Source: Sitta carolinensis
Taxonomy: Eukaryota; Chordata; Aves; Passeriformes; Sittidae
NCBI GenBank assembly: GCA_032173965.1
Contig: CM063295.1
Coordinates: 3,596,001-3,660,000, forward strand
Direction of reading: 5' to 3'
DNA length: 64,000 bases
Shown: positions 23,944 through 35,997 of the stretch, in pieces
Numbering within the stretch: position 1 is the stretch's first letter
How the letters are laid out: every line of letters begins with the position of its first letter
Program-made: the position numbers and the translations under genes
The notes under the pieces: model-generated
The model's input: the letters and a program-made list of their open reading frames with translations, nothing else
What the model was told of the DNA's origin: nothing
Database searches by the model: none

Positions 23944-26627
23944 GAAATTGCCATGGTTCCTTTGGACACTCTGTTATCTGACAGCAGTGAGTATCTGATG
24001 CTTTCGAAGGGATTGCCTTCAGTTACAAGATACTGAGCCATTTTTAATTTGACTTGGAATAAAATTCCACTGGAGCAAGCAGTTATCTCCTAGCCCCTCT
24101 AACAATTTCTCTTGAAAGATGCAGAGCCCTTACACTGCAGCCAGGCAGGATTTGGTTATTGCCCAGAAGATTGGGTCACTCAGGCTGGGATTTGCACTTT
24201 CAGTAAACGTGGCAGCTTTTCAAATCCAGTCTAGCCCTTGATGAGTTGGAAATGGAAATAATAACTTGGATATTACAGCTGGCACACAGCTTGGGGTGCT
24301 TGGTGGCTGCCCTGGGGGCTCTGGCTGCTTTGCACCCTCAGCCCCAGGACGGGGCAGTGCCTGCACAGGGGCACTTCCCAGCTTGCAGGAGCATGAATCA
24401 GCTTGGAGGAGAGCTGCCAGGGAGTGCCCTGGGCCAGCTCCAGTTTGGGCAGGGAGGATTGTTCACACTCCCTCCTTGGGCAGCAGTGGGGAGGGCAGCT
24501 CTGAGGAATGCCAGTTTTTAGTATTGCCTCAGCCACTTCATCCTCCATTTGAGCTCAGGTTACTGCACTATCTGCACTCTCTAAAGAGAGATGCTGCTCT
24601 GTTGCTTAGCATTGGAGATGATCTTTTTTCAGGGCTCAGTTAAGAAATCTGTGAAGCAAAATGTTTTTTATGGGAATAGAGGAGCTATTGCTTTATTTCT
24701 GTATTAAGTCTGAGAGGTGAATGCTGATTGTGAGTGGAATCCCTGAGAAACGTAGCTTTGGTCAAGAAGAGAGTAAGAGCAACAATTTATGCCATAATAA
24801 TCATATTTGTGTGATCTGGAGATTCTGCTGCTTATTCCCTCTGTAGATTGAAAACAGTTCCATTTTCATGGTATAAGCCAAACTCCACTGTGCCTCAATC
24901 CTCTGTACCTTGTGTCCCACAAACCCTGTGCTCCTGGGGGATGTGGGCACAGGGAGAGGGTTGGAATTCCCAGCTGCATGCCTGCAGTCCAGCAGGTGAG
25001 TTCTTGGTGAAGGACTGGAGTTCAGTGGTTGGGTTATGATGCAGTGAGTGGAGTTTGGCTCCTGGCAGTGCTGACTGTCTTGGTGCTCGTGATTCGTAAA
25101 TGAAATGAAGGGCTGGGACCGAACGTGTAAATCTGGAAGGCAGTTCTGCAGGAAAACTTACAGGGGAATGATCAAGTGTTAATAGAGGGAGTTCTGTGAG
25201 GGTGCAATATAAGGAGTCATTGCACAAAGTGAGACTTGTCATGTTCAGAATAATGTGGGGAGTAGGGAAAGAAATGGAATAATTTAAATGTGAAAGGCAG
25301 TGAAATGTAATGAATCAAAGTATGACTAACAAGGTGATTTAGTGAGATGGAGTTAAGCTGTATGCAGTGTGATTTGAAAAGAAAAAGGTAGATTTAGTAA
25401 TAGAATTGTCAACATTTGAAGAAAAATACAAAACAAGCAAAAGAGTCTAAGGGGAACTAATGTATAGTAGCAGTACTTTCAGTGTAAGAACTATCAGGCA
25501 TTTAATTATAATTTTTTTTCATTTTAAATCATCTCCTACATATATAACATTTACATAACAAACAGACAAACTAAACACCCCAGGAGCAAGTTGCTAGGTT
25601 GTTGTAACATAAAATAAACATTAAAGAGAAAAATAAAACAAATGGGCTCTGACTTTATGGTGCCGCTGTAAAATAAACAATTAATATATTACTATACAAA
25701 GCACAGTACTAAGCAGTGTTGGATAAAATATAAAATAAAACATGACTAAGACTGAGTGGTAGAATGAAGTTTAAACAGCACCTGGAAATTTTTTCATTGG
25801 TGACACATTGTGGGGACTACTGGTTAGGTACCATATTAGAGGACTATATACTGAGATTTTAAATATTTCCAGTGATTTTGGCTTCACAGCTGACATGTTA
25901 AATACAAGTTGCAAATTGTTGGAAATGTGGGCAAATTGTTAAATGGTTTAAAGTAGTGTATTTCTGGCTGAAAGGATTTGGCCCTGCAAAAAAAGGAACT
26001 GCATAGCTCATTTGATGTATTCCTGTGTCCGATGAGCAAGACAAGGACTGGGCACACAGTGCTCTGATATTGAAATAAAATATTTATTTTGGTGCTTCTT
26101 TACCAATATCTAAACTTAGACTAAAATTATATTTTCTCATTCCATTGTTTCCCTCACTAAATGGGAAGTACTGTTGTTTCTTTATAAGAGGAGAATTCCC
26201 GATTCCTTTTAAGATTAAAAAAAATGAAAATATTCAAAGTGAGCTCTGCACTGAGAATTTGTATGCTGAGCCTGTCAGACTGTGAATCTTTATTATTACT
26301 GAGCTTTATCCTTGAGTACATAGCTTGCAATCCAGTGTGAATATTAAGTGTCAGGCTGGGATGCTCAGTGAGGGATTTGCAGGAGCTGCTGGCCCAGCCT
26401 TGGCAGCCCCTGCCCGCCCCAGTGATGAGTGGGCTCATCTCTGGTGTCACTGGGCTGGGCTCCTGCTGCTGGCAGGGATGGAGCAGGTACCATTACCTGC
26501 AGCCTCTGAGTCTCCTGGGATGCTGGGCAAGGTCAGGGAAGAAGGAAAAAAAATGTGTGGAACCAGTCCTTCCGAAACGTGTGATGTTTACAAATCTGGT
26601 TCTTTTTCTGCTGCAAGAACTCTAGGT

Positions 26628-26645
26628 AAAAAAAAAAAAAAAAAA
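26628..26645 (+). repeat. Poly(A) tract, 18 A
   Basis: Eighteen uninterrupted A residues followed by GAAACAAAAC. No retrocopy body or flanking duplication was recognised upstream. Confidence 0.85.
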
Positions 26646-29600
26646 GAAACAAAACAACTCACAATTTTGTTTATTTACAAATAGCCAGTCTGGGCCCAGG
26701 AGTTTTTCACTGGTGTATTCTCTGTGCCTGGTCTATGGGTTGCATCCTTTATAGTTTTTGGTCCTTTTTTCTCACATGGAAAGTCATGTTACTCTTGGGG
26801 AAAATCTGCTGCTTGACACAGCTGAGCTTCCTCCTTTCTTTCCTTCTGATCAGAGGAGAGCACTTGAACTCCAGGGTGAGATCTGCATGGACTTCTCCCT
26901 ACTTGTGACATTTTGCAATCACTGTCAAATTGCACCCAGCTGGAAGCAACAACAATAAATAATTCTTTCAGCCCAAGGCTCTCCTGTGTTGTATAGAACA
27001 AACACCAACTTGTCTTTTGAAATCAGCTGTAGTCATTTTATGTAACAGGAGAAAATCCCCAAACATGGCAGGCTTAGATTATTTTATTTCTGCCTCTTTT
27101 TCAGACTGAAACATTTTTTTCTTCATAAGCAGTAAGAAGATAAAGCTCTGGTAGCCCCATGCAAAGGGTGCAGTCACTTCTCCCTTCTCTGCAGCCAGGC
27201 CAATGGTGGGTGCTGGCTGGGGCTGCCTCCAGCATGGGCTGGGTGAGAGCTGGGGGGAGGCTGGACCCTCTCGTGCCCTGATGACCTGACAAAAATCCAT
27301 TTTCCTGGAGACTGGTGTTTGTCTGCTGATCCATCCCACCCCCTCTGTCTCCAGGTTGTGAAATGATGCTTTTATTTTCTGCGGTGATAAAAATGTCTTT
27401 GGACCAAAAAACTTGGTGTGTCTACCTCAAGTAGATTTTTTTCTTTGCTTTTTACACAAGAGACATGCTCCAGTCTGTGTAATGTGATGGACCCTCTATT
27501 ATTTTCCTGTTAGGGCTCAGAGATGTAGCCTACAGTTGTGCTGTTTCTCTAAGAATAATTATGTCATAAATCACAAAGCTGTTGGATAAACTGGTGGGCT
27601 TTGTTTTGTTTTTATTTTTTTCTTATTCTAGTCCTTGATTTCAAATGTTATTAACATCTACAGTTATTAAGCAATGTAGGATTTTCTGTGAAAGAGTTAA
27701 TAGATAACTTTGCCATTCTTCTCTTTACATGGGATATTTCTTTCCAAACTGCATTGCTTGTAGAGGTTTGATTTATTTCTTTTCCTGTGATAGATGGGAG
27801 AACAACTAGTTTAAAAATGCAGAATGTAAAGCCTCTGGTCTGGAAGTATAATGTTCCTGCTTTTTGTGTTTGTCAGGAGCAGGGTATTCAGGGCTACCAG
27901 CTCACCTCTGACTTCAGTGGAAGGACTTCTCTAGTGCCAGATGAGGACACTTAAGCCTTTTTCAAATTGTTTTGTTATTTCTGCACCTCCTCTGAGCCCA
28001 CGTTCCCTGGAATTCGTGGTGATTGATCTCAGCCTGGCAGGCACAGCTGTGTGTGACCATGGCTAACACATGGCTGCCCTTGGTGGAATTCTCTACCTGC
28101 TCATGGGCAGAACAGTGGGGAGAAACAAATAAACAATAGAAATGAGAAGAAAAGTTCTGGGACCCAATAGAGAGTCACGGTGACAATGGGAGTGGAGAAA
28201 CTCTGTGCCCTGGGCTCTGCCCCTTCCCTGCACTGACAGGGGAGATGACTCTCCCACAGCTGAGGCTCTGCCTCTGAGCTGGCTCTGCAGCCAAAATTCG
28301 GAAAGGGCCTTTGGAAAGAGACCCACATTCCTTTCAACTTCATGATATGTTTACTGCCATACCTAATCCTACAGGGTTTATTTTGAATAAATACATAAAC
28401 ATGCACATGGCCTCAGTCACAGGAGAAACCCTTTTTAACTCAGTGGCTTACCTTTTTTAAAAAAGAGGAGGTATTTATTTAAACCTTCTGGCAGTTTCAG
28501 TCACAGGTGGGGGATTTACATTGTAAATGATGGTTTTATCTCAGGTAAGATATGGAAATATAAGCAAGGATAGCTTGAGGTTATCCCAGTCTGGTCCTGT
28601 GCTGCAGCACGTGCAGCCCTGCTGCCCTTTAGGGCTCAGAGGGGGCACAAAGGGCTTCTTACACAGCTTGTACAATATTTTAAAAATACTACTTTAACAG
28701 ATCTGTACCGCCATGCAGTTGTGAAGGCAGTGGTGGTCACAATCTCCACTGTGCAGACCTTTCAGCTGATGTGTTGGAGTTCTTACCTGTTACCAGTCCT
28801 TCTCTGCACGTGATGTGCACTGAGGGGCAGAGCCCTACAAAGGGAAGGTCACACCTGCAGTGCTGAGCTGAGATTGAGTCTGTTCTCAGTTCTCACCTTT
28901 CCAGTGCCTCCCCTCACCTACAGATATAAACAACACAGAACAGAGCATCAACCAGCAAACACAGTGCAGGGTACTAACATTTGCATTTAATATTTCAAAT
29001 CAGTTCTTGTGCCAAGAGAAGCTATTCAATTTTAAGTGCTATTTGGACAAATCCCTGCTCACATTCACCAAATCTCAGTGTTTATCCTCATATCACAAAG
29101 AAAACTTCCACAATTCCTTTGTACAAAAATATTCTCTCTGCATCCCTCAGATTCCAAATGTGCTGTGTGCCATTTTCATTTTGAGACAAAAAAAGTTACT
29201 TAATTTCAAAGGATCAGAGACTGAGACTTCATAGAAAATTATTTTCAGAGGACTTGACAGTATCCTTCATTTTATGGTGAGTATTTTCTTCTAGCAATAA
29301 CTGCAACTGTCTTGCTCACAGCCTCCGTGCTGGTGCCCTTTGCAGTATCCATGAATCCACGTGTGCATTCTTTCACCTGGAGCTGGTTGTGCTGTTTCCC
29401 TTCCACACCAAGCTTCCTTCCTGACGTTCTATCAGATGTTTTTTCTCCTCCTTGAGTTTCTTCTGTGCCCCTTCACAGGGTGGAGCCTGTGCTTGGAGCT
29501 TTGTCCTTCCAAGGCTCTCCACCCCAGGGCACCTTGGTTCCATCCTGCTGCTGTGCCACAGGGCATCCCCTGGGCACACGGGGCCACCATTCCATCAGTG

Positions 29601-30010
29601 CTGGGAGGAAAAGGGAACCCCCGAGGGTCTGGACACGCATCCAGCACATCCCTGGGGGCTGTGGCTCCGGGTGCAGGTGTCCCAGGGGCTGGGGGCAGCT
29701 GGCAGCTCCCCAGGGATGAGCCAGCAGCCCTGGGCTGTCCCCAGGCAGTGCAGCCCGGCTGGGGCTGCAGGGCAGAGCCAGCTCCTGAGGCAGGAGCTCC
29801 ACTGCCAGCCCAGGGGCCAGCTGGGCACTCCAGGAGCTGCAGCCCTTGGGGATGGAGGGGCAGCTGGGGTCTGAAATCCCCACAGGAGCCAAGGGCTGGA
29901 GGGAGGGTGCAGTGCAGTCAGAGGGCTCTGGCTGAGGGTCAGCCAGGCTGGAGAGAACACTACAGTTAGTTTATTTCGTTATTATTTCGCACTGGGTGAC
30001 TAATATATAT

Positions 30011-30336
30011 TGTTATATAGCATATGGTGTATTCTGTACCCCCCCACACTTTGTTCTGTTCTGTGGGTCTTCCCAGACTGATCCCTCCCTATTCCCTTCC
30101 CCTTCAGGTGTCTCCCATTGGCTCTATTACCCCTACTTCCCCCCACCCCATCCTAGAGTTGAAATCTCTCCCCCATGAGGCTGGGGTCTCTTTTTCTTCC
30201 CCAGAGAGGTTCTTACAATGAAACTGCAGGACTGTGTCTGGGAAGATAGTGTCCCTTATCTATTCTCTTTGTCCTTGTCAGGCCCATTTCTGGGGTTCAG
30301 AGCTAGCCAGGATTGGCCCCAGAAACCAACCATGAC
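30011..30336 (+). mobile_element. Endogenous retrovirus LTR, probable, plus strand
   Basis: The segment has the layout of an avian retroviral LTR: a C-rich block (CCCCCCCACACTTTGTTCTG), then GTGTCTCCCATTGGCTC with a CCATTGG CCAAT-type word, a CATGAGGCTGGGGTCTC block, a polyadenylation-like ACAATGAAAC (near 30217), and an end at GAAACCAACCATGACA with terminal CA at 30336. The 5' end is uncertain; 30011 is only the nearest TG. No internal retroviral gene is next to it. The family assignment is from memory of passerine LTRs and needs a library search. Confidence 0.6.
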
Positions 30337-30454
30337 AGAGATGGACACCCCACAGCACAGTTTAGGTCAGGGTCAAAGCCTGAGAAATAATAATTTTTTC
30401 CTTTGTGATGAGAAATGCTGTTCTGTAAAGTATTCATATCGTAATGATTGAATT

Positions 30455-30471
30455 AAAAAAAAAAAAAAAAA
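30455..30471 (+). repeat. Poly(A) tract, 17 A
   Basis: Seventeen A residues about 120 bases beyond the LTR end. It may be a retrotransposon tail or an independent slippage run. Confidence 0.85.
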
Positions 30472-31898
30472 GAAAGCCATACTAAGGTGATGCTTAAGAT
30501 TTGGGATTAAATTTAATGGTAATAAAGTGCAGCTAGAAATGCTCAGTAAATGGTTTCAGTCCCCCTCTTCTAAGGCTAATCAATGCAGTGAGCTGCTCTG
30601 TGTTGAGTATCCTGGCATAAATATCAGATGTGGTTTATCATATTCCAGTTGCATTTCGTTTTTTCTCCTTTTCCCTTTTTTTAACCTGATGTTCTGAGGA
30701 TTTCCTTTTAGTGCCTACAAACATCTCCTTTTGACAGACAGTGCAAATTAAAAGATATGGCTGGGCAAAGGAAACTGGAACCCAAATATGCCCCCTGGGT
30801 TTTCATTTACAGTTAGAAGCTACAGACACAATTACTGCTGACAGAAATGCAGAAGCCAGTGGCAGAGTGCATGTGGCAGTAGAGTCATGCCAGGCAGTAA
30901 TTGGGAAGATTATTTTTAATCAGAGCATATCCTACAGCCCAAACATTAGAAATCTCTTGTAAGGCTGACAGGAAATTAAACTGAGACCAAACAAAAAAAG
31001 CCTCAAAATAGAAGTAATATGGTTAGAAGTCTAATGATGGCAGAACTCACTGCTTGTTGTATTTGGTCGTTATCTAAAGGGAATGGCTTTTAACTTGCAG
31101 CAACAGATATCATTGTTTAATTGCATTTTTAGAACAGAATTAAAAAATATCAGATTAGATCAATTTAGACATAGGCTTTTGATAAAAGTCTGAAGCAGTA
31201 GATGTTAAGTCAGACTTCGTAATTGTATATATGTATTAGTAGTGATTTTTATTATTGCTTCAGGTGTTTTTTCTATTTTTTTTCCCTTTAATATAATGCT
31301 TAACGAAGCCACGTCTGCTGAAAAATACTAACGTGTCTGGGATACTCTTGCAATGCTTGGGTCTGGTGATATTTTATGAAGCCTGAATGGCCTGGGGCTC
31401 TGTCTCAGTGAGCCCTGCAGATCAGCCTGGGCTCCTTGGGGCTGCCTGAGCTGCTGCCCCAAGGGAGAATCCCCTGGGGTATCTCAGTACTGACATTTTC
31501 ACCTGGAAACACTTCTTCATTTTCAAGTGAATCTTAGTAGATGATCATCTGTGCCAAACTTCTCCCTGTCTCTGAGCAGAGCAGGTCACTCTGCAGAAGG
31601 GTTCTGCTGTGCTTTGTGTGCTTCTCACGTGCAAATGTTGTTGTACCAGCTGCAAGCAAAGCTTTGCTGATTGGGAATTTATTTCTGAGTCTTAGGAGTG
31701 CAAAACTTGCCTGTTGTGTGTTTTGCCACTATTCGTGGCGGTTGCGGAAAAGGAGATTTATGTTGGAAATGTTGGAAGTGTGCCTGTCGTGTTTCTCCAC
31801 AGGATTGCTTGAAGTTGTGTGGACAGTTCTCAGTGGCATTTCATGTCAGTGTCAAGAGTAAAGTGTAATGCCCAAGTCCAGAGCCAGCCAGGTTATCC

Positions 31899-31928
31899 TG
31901 ATAAAATCCTGTAGACAGGATTTTATCA
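31899..31928. repeat. Perfect hairpin, 13-bp arms, 4-base loop
   Basis: TGATAAAATCCTG and its exact reverse complement CAGGATTTTATCA flank TAGA. The flanks do not pair, so the structure is too short for a microRNA precursor. A tight loop and perfect arms suggest a template-switch origin. Confidence 0.9.
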
Positions 31929-33149
31929 CAATTACAGTAAGGGTTTTTACACAAAACTCCTGGCGTTTTCCAGCCACTCCCTTCCAGTATTTCCTTCTAC
32001 TGAAAATTCTTCACATACCCATGTGAATCTGCCCCACATCTTGTTTGTTGTTCGGTATTGCCTGAGCAGCTGGATAACAAATTCAGTGTACTTGGTGAGC
32101 TGGACAGTTTCAGCCCAGGGGTCTGTCCAAGCCCTGGGAATTGTCACCTGCTGTGGGGGTGGAATGTATGGATGTTGTGGGATTTGCTCTGCACAAGGAG
32201 CTGCTGGTGGTGCCCAGGGGGCTGCAGTGCCCCAGCAGGGCTGGGTATTCCCTCAGGTGGGGGGAAAGCTGTACAAAGTGAAAGTTTCTAAGTGTGCCAC
32301 TCTTGCTTTTGCCCAGCAACACATAAATAAAGAGAAACTTGTGTGTTGAGTGCAGAAATTGGTTGGTGGGAGGGTTTGTTAGTCAGGCAGTTGCCCTTGC
32401 TGCTGGGAGCCTCGGTGTAAAGTCAGCTCTGAGAGATGCTCCCCAGGGATGGTCCCAGCCCCAAGGACACACACATGCCAGGGTTTGCTGTTCCTGCTCC
32501 TCACCTCTGCAGACTGAAGCTCTTTTATCAGTGTCTGTGATCATTGCAATGCTGCCTGACATGTGTATAGAGCATGGGCCTTTCTGCTACTGGGGGGGTC
32601 TTGTTCCCATTTTCCCTCAGTTGCATTAGAAAGAAACTCCACTGATTTAATTATTTATTTAGTTATTTATTTAATTATTTTGTTTGAAGTGAAATCACAC
32701 ATAAGGGGCAGGATATGTTGTGAAAAAATACCGAATATGTTTACTGTTTGGAATCTTCCTGAAGTGGGTAAAAAGTATATTAAATTTACTCACAGAATGA
32801 TTTGATTAAACTCTGACCTAGGTGTATATTATCTTTGGACACTCAAAATGTGAACAACTATTCTATTTTCGGGTATATTTGTATCAGAGTACATATTGCC
32901 ATTTGCATGTAGAAATGAAAAATGCATGTAGGGAGAATCTGTTGGGTAAAACATGGCTGAGCTCATTGTACCTACAAAAATTCAGTGAATAATTTAGTAA
33001 AATGTTACATGTCACAGATGCTTATTAATAAGACAGAATGGCATGGGCTAGAGTGTTACCCTATTGGAATTTCCAAATATGTGCTTGTAAAATATATTCT
33101 GAATGTCCCCCTTTTGGTTATGCATTTTATGATAATTTTTCTTTTGCAG

Positions 33150-33273
33150 AAATGCTGCAAATTTTCATTGAAGGATACACAAAAAGCAAATTACAGTGGT
33201 GTGTTCCTATTGAAACAGAAACCTGTGCTGGGCAAAATTTACAGTTAGGGCTTAGTAATGTCTATTTTAGTAG
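33150..33273 (+). other. Candidate internal exon, open, function unknown
   Basis: A pyrimidine-rich acceptor (TTTTTCTTTTGCAG) precedes an open block of about 40 codons that includes the residues FIEGYTKSKLQWCVPIETE, and a donor (AG|GTAAAT) follows. Entry phase leaves two bases (AA) completing a split codon; exit leaves AG. In unspliced sequence the frame stops immediately after the donor. Exit phase fits the next candidate at 33575, where the junction would encode Arg. I do not recognise the peptide. Chance splice signals in AT-rich DNA are common, so this is a weak candidate; a non-coding RNA exon is equally possible. Confidence 0.25.
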
Positions 33274-33574
33274 GTAAATTTGCAATGAAAACATAGATTC
33301 TTGGTTTCGAATGCATTGCAAACTGCATTTGCTGTCCATGGAATGTTTAATAAATAATAAAATCACACTTTGGAATCAATAGCCAGTTTTTGCTGTTTGG
33401 CTTTGTGCTACAATAGAAATGCACTCTGGCCCAGCAGTGTGTGCAATGGCAGCCCCAGCAGTGCATGAACAATTGTATTTTTGGTTGACTGTGTCAGCCT
33501 CCCGTGAGTGCAGGGAACAGGCAGCAGGTGCCCTGAGTCCCTCCTTCCCAATGACTGTGTTTTTCTCTCCCCAG

Positions 33575-33637
33575 GAAGCTCCACAGAAGCCCCATGCGAG
33601 TGGTGCCTATTGTTTCCATGAGCAGAGCCTCCTCTCA
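33575..33637 (+). other. Candidate 63-nt exon with strong splice sites
   Basis: The acceptor TGTTTTTCTCTCCCCAG and the donor TCA|GTAAGT both match the vertebrate consensus very well and bound exactly 63 bases. In the phase set by the upstream candidate the segment is open and would read RKLHRSPMRVVPIVSMSR and a few more residues; the frame that starts at the first base is also open, and the third contains a stop. A length divisible by three is compatible with an alternatively included cassette. The protein was not recognised, and no convincing third exon was found on either side. Confidence 0.3.
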
Positions 33638-35990
33638 GTAAGTCCCTGATTTTTGTCTTACCTGGAGATCTTCTGAGATCTCTCCTGTGCTGTCACAATT
33701 AATGCAGAAATCCGTTGGACTCTCCAGCTTGCTGCATCACCAGCCTAATAGAGAACAAGGGTCTGATGGCTTTTAGTCTTCAGTGAGCAGTGACATGCTT
33801 AGAAAATCATCTGGCTTGGTTCTGGCTGGAGGTTAAAGTGATTTTCTCTTGTGTTTCCCTGGTATGGATTTGGGTTGTGTCTCTGTTGTGTTTGTGTCAC
33901 CTTTGGCTGATTACTTTGTATGCAGATTGCTCACAGACACTTTTTGCCCTCAGAACAGCTATGGATAATTAATTCATCATGCTTTCCTTTCAAAAATGCT
34001 CTCTATAAAGTCAGAATAGGGAACCTTGTGAATTAAGCTCCAAAATTTATAGGACATGTGAAAAAAGTATTTGTGCTGATCAGTTTTTTGCATTTCCCCT
34101 TTCTGAGAAGAGGCTTTCAAGTCCAAAACACTTGTTGCTCATTCATACTTGGACTTTATTCTTTAGTAAAGTTGTTCTTTGTGGCACATACATAAACCCA
34201 ATAATGATTATGCACTTTTTATTCAGTATATAACTTTCTACACTTATAGTAAACACAGAAGTATCAGACAGAACTGTGTAAGTTGTGGTAGATGTATACT
34301 TTATACTTTGTAAACAGTTTTTAATAATCCTCTGCTTAAAATAAACTCCAGTTCTCAGATATTTTGCATTAGGTAATGAGCATGGCTTGTTCTGTATTAG
34401 GCTGAGTATACTTTTGCTTTATATGCATTTGTAATTACACTCTTCTTTGTTCTGTGTTGCACATGGGTATTGAGAAAATAATAGCCTATATTCACTTTTT
34501 TGTTCCACTGTGTTAATGTGAGAAGCTGAGTTCTGCCCCAACACACAAAGTTTCATGTCACTAAAAAAATTAGACACACAGTCCTTGCTAGAAAAAAAGA
34601 AGAGTTTTGCATTTATTCTCTCTCCTACACTGAACACAATCTTCCTCTTAATGTCTTTGAAATAAGATTTCATTATTTCAAAAAAGCCTGCCTGCTTACT
34701 TGATGAGGAAAAACCTAACCCTGTTCATCTTGAGGATAGATTTAAATCAATTCTGCACTGCTCAGCATGCTTGTTGCTTTTAGCTTTTCCTCTGTTACGA
34801 ACTGTATTTTCTAGCACAGAATAACCTTAGAGCCCTTAGCTGAATTTGATGCAATTGACAGCTTTTGTTGGAAAAATTCTGCTAAAAATTGCCCGAAGGA
34901 GGTTGGGGTTTCCAGCCCAGGGGAGACAGCGGTCCCTGAGACAATCACAGCATGTTTTGAGGAGCCTGACATTAATTTGGCTGGGAACACGGTGCCTCAG
35001 TAGCTCTAAATGCAGTTTTCAGGAAAAGATACTCATTTTCCCCTCAACAAGCTGAAGCAGAGGTTTGGGCACCTATAACAAGGAAGAAGAAGAAAATGCT
35101 CCTTGGAAGCCGAGGAAGGTTTAGCGCTCCCGAGCCTCCACGTGTGCATCATTTGTTGATCCTTTTCCCTGTGCCCAGAGCCAGCAGCAGGACTCTCCAT
35201 CAGCTGAGGGGTCCCTGTGTCAGCAGGCTCAGCCCCAGCCCCGAGTGTTGCCTGGAAACAGCTCTGGATGGGAGCTGGCTCCTGGCAGCTCCATCTGGCT
35301 GGGAGGGATGCCCTCCTCACCCGGGCCACGGCTGCCACACTGCTGAAAGGCTCCATCCCCTTCCCTGCCTGAGGAAAACATTCAGACCAGAAATTCCAGT
35401 CCAGCACCCAGGTGTTAAGGTGTTGGAATTGTATGTGTTGAAACAAATATCTGCCCTTCTCAAAAATCTCTTGTAATAGTTGAATTTTGTGTTCAGTGTC
35501 CTTCAGTCGAATTTTAGTTCAATTCCTAGCTACAGTTGCTTTGCAGTGTTTTCCTATTTCGTTTCAGTGGAGAAATATGTTGAGGTAAGTCTAGTTTTAA
35601 CAGCATAGCTACAGAGAAATCCTGGATTTTAAAATTCAGTTTCACAGCCTTCGGATTTAGGTGTTTGACCTTCTGTTAATGGTGCAGTAATGCCTCCAGT
35701 CCTCCAGCAAAGCTGCAGTGCATTGAGCAAACCAGTAAACAAAGCCGTAGAAGACAGCTCCAGAAACCACTGAGAATAAACATGATGGGCAGAGGAGATA
35801 GAATTGTTCCAAATATGCCGTGGGAAATCAAGGCTAAACAGTGACTGGCAGGGGTCTAGAGCAGAAATGGTGTAAAACCCAGATAAGCAGGGGGGTCACT
35901 CACTCACTCTCCCGCGGCATTGGGATCCCCCGAGGTGGGGCTGCAGTGCTGGGAGCAGCCCCGGGCCGGGCTGTGATCCCAGTGGAAGCT
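33638..35990. other. Unique non-coding DNA
   Basis: No gene or repeat family recognised. A 17-base segment at 35568-35584 sits between an acceptor (TTTCGTTTCAG) and a donor (GAG|GTAAGT), but joined to the 33.6-kb candidate in phase it would introduce a stop after a few codons, so it is not a supported coding exon. GC content rises after about 35880, leading into the minisatellite. Confidence 0.5.
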
Positions 35991-35997
35991 GGCACAC

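Larger units (their letters stand above)
18058..29985. other. Unique non-coding DNA with homopolymer tracts
   Basis: Mostly AT-rich with GC-richer patches at about 22430-22680, 24290-24510 and 29480-29960. The last patch carries overlapping frames of 202 codons (plus, 29361-29969) and 139 codons (minus), but their composition (Pro, Gly, Ala, Ser, Trp) is that expected of GC-rich non-coding DNA and no domain is visible. Possible conserved-looking AT-rich blocks occur, but conservation cannot be judged from one sequence. No gene, RNA gene or recognised transposon was found. Confidence 0.5.
30337..33149. other. Unique non-coding DNA
   Basis: No recognised gene or repeat apart from the poly(A) tract and the perfect hairpin at 31899-31928. 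The block at about 30740-30960 has balanced composition and looks like possible conserved non-coding sequence, but this cannot be shown here. ATTT-rich sequence lies at 32645-32680. Confidence 0.5.

Noticed and set aside
24246..24643. Overlapping ORFs of 91-125 codons in a GC-rich patch
   Set aside because: Frames are open on both strands through base composition alone, with no domain, splice sites or repeat identity.
29361..29969. 202-codon plus-strand ORF
   Set aside because: It sits in GC-rich DNA where stops are rare, overlaps long frames on the other strand, and its Pro/Gly/Ala/Trp-rich sequence shows no domain or splice context.
35568..35584. 17-nt microexon candidate with good acceptor and GTAAGT donor
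   Set aside because: In phase with the 33.6-kb candidate exon it brings an early stop, and so short a segment between two consensus words easily arises by chance.
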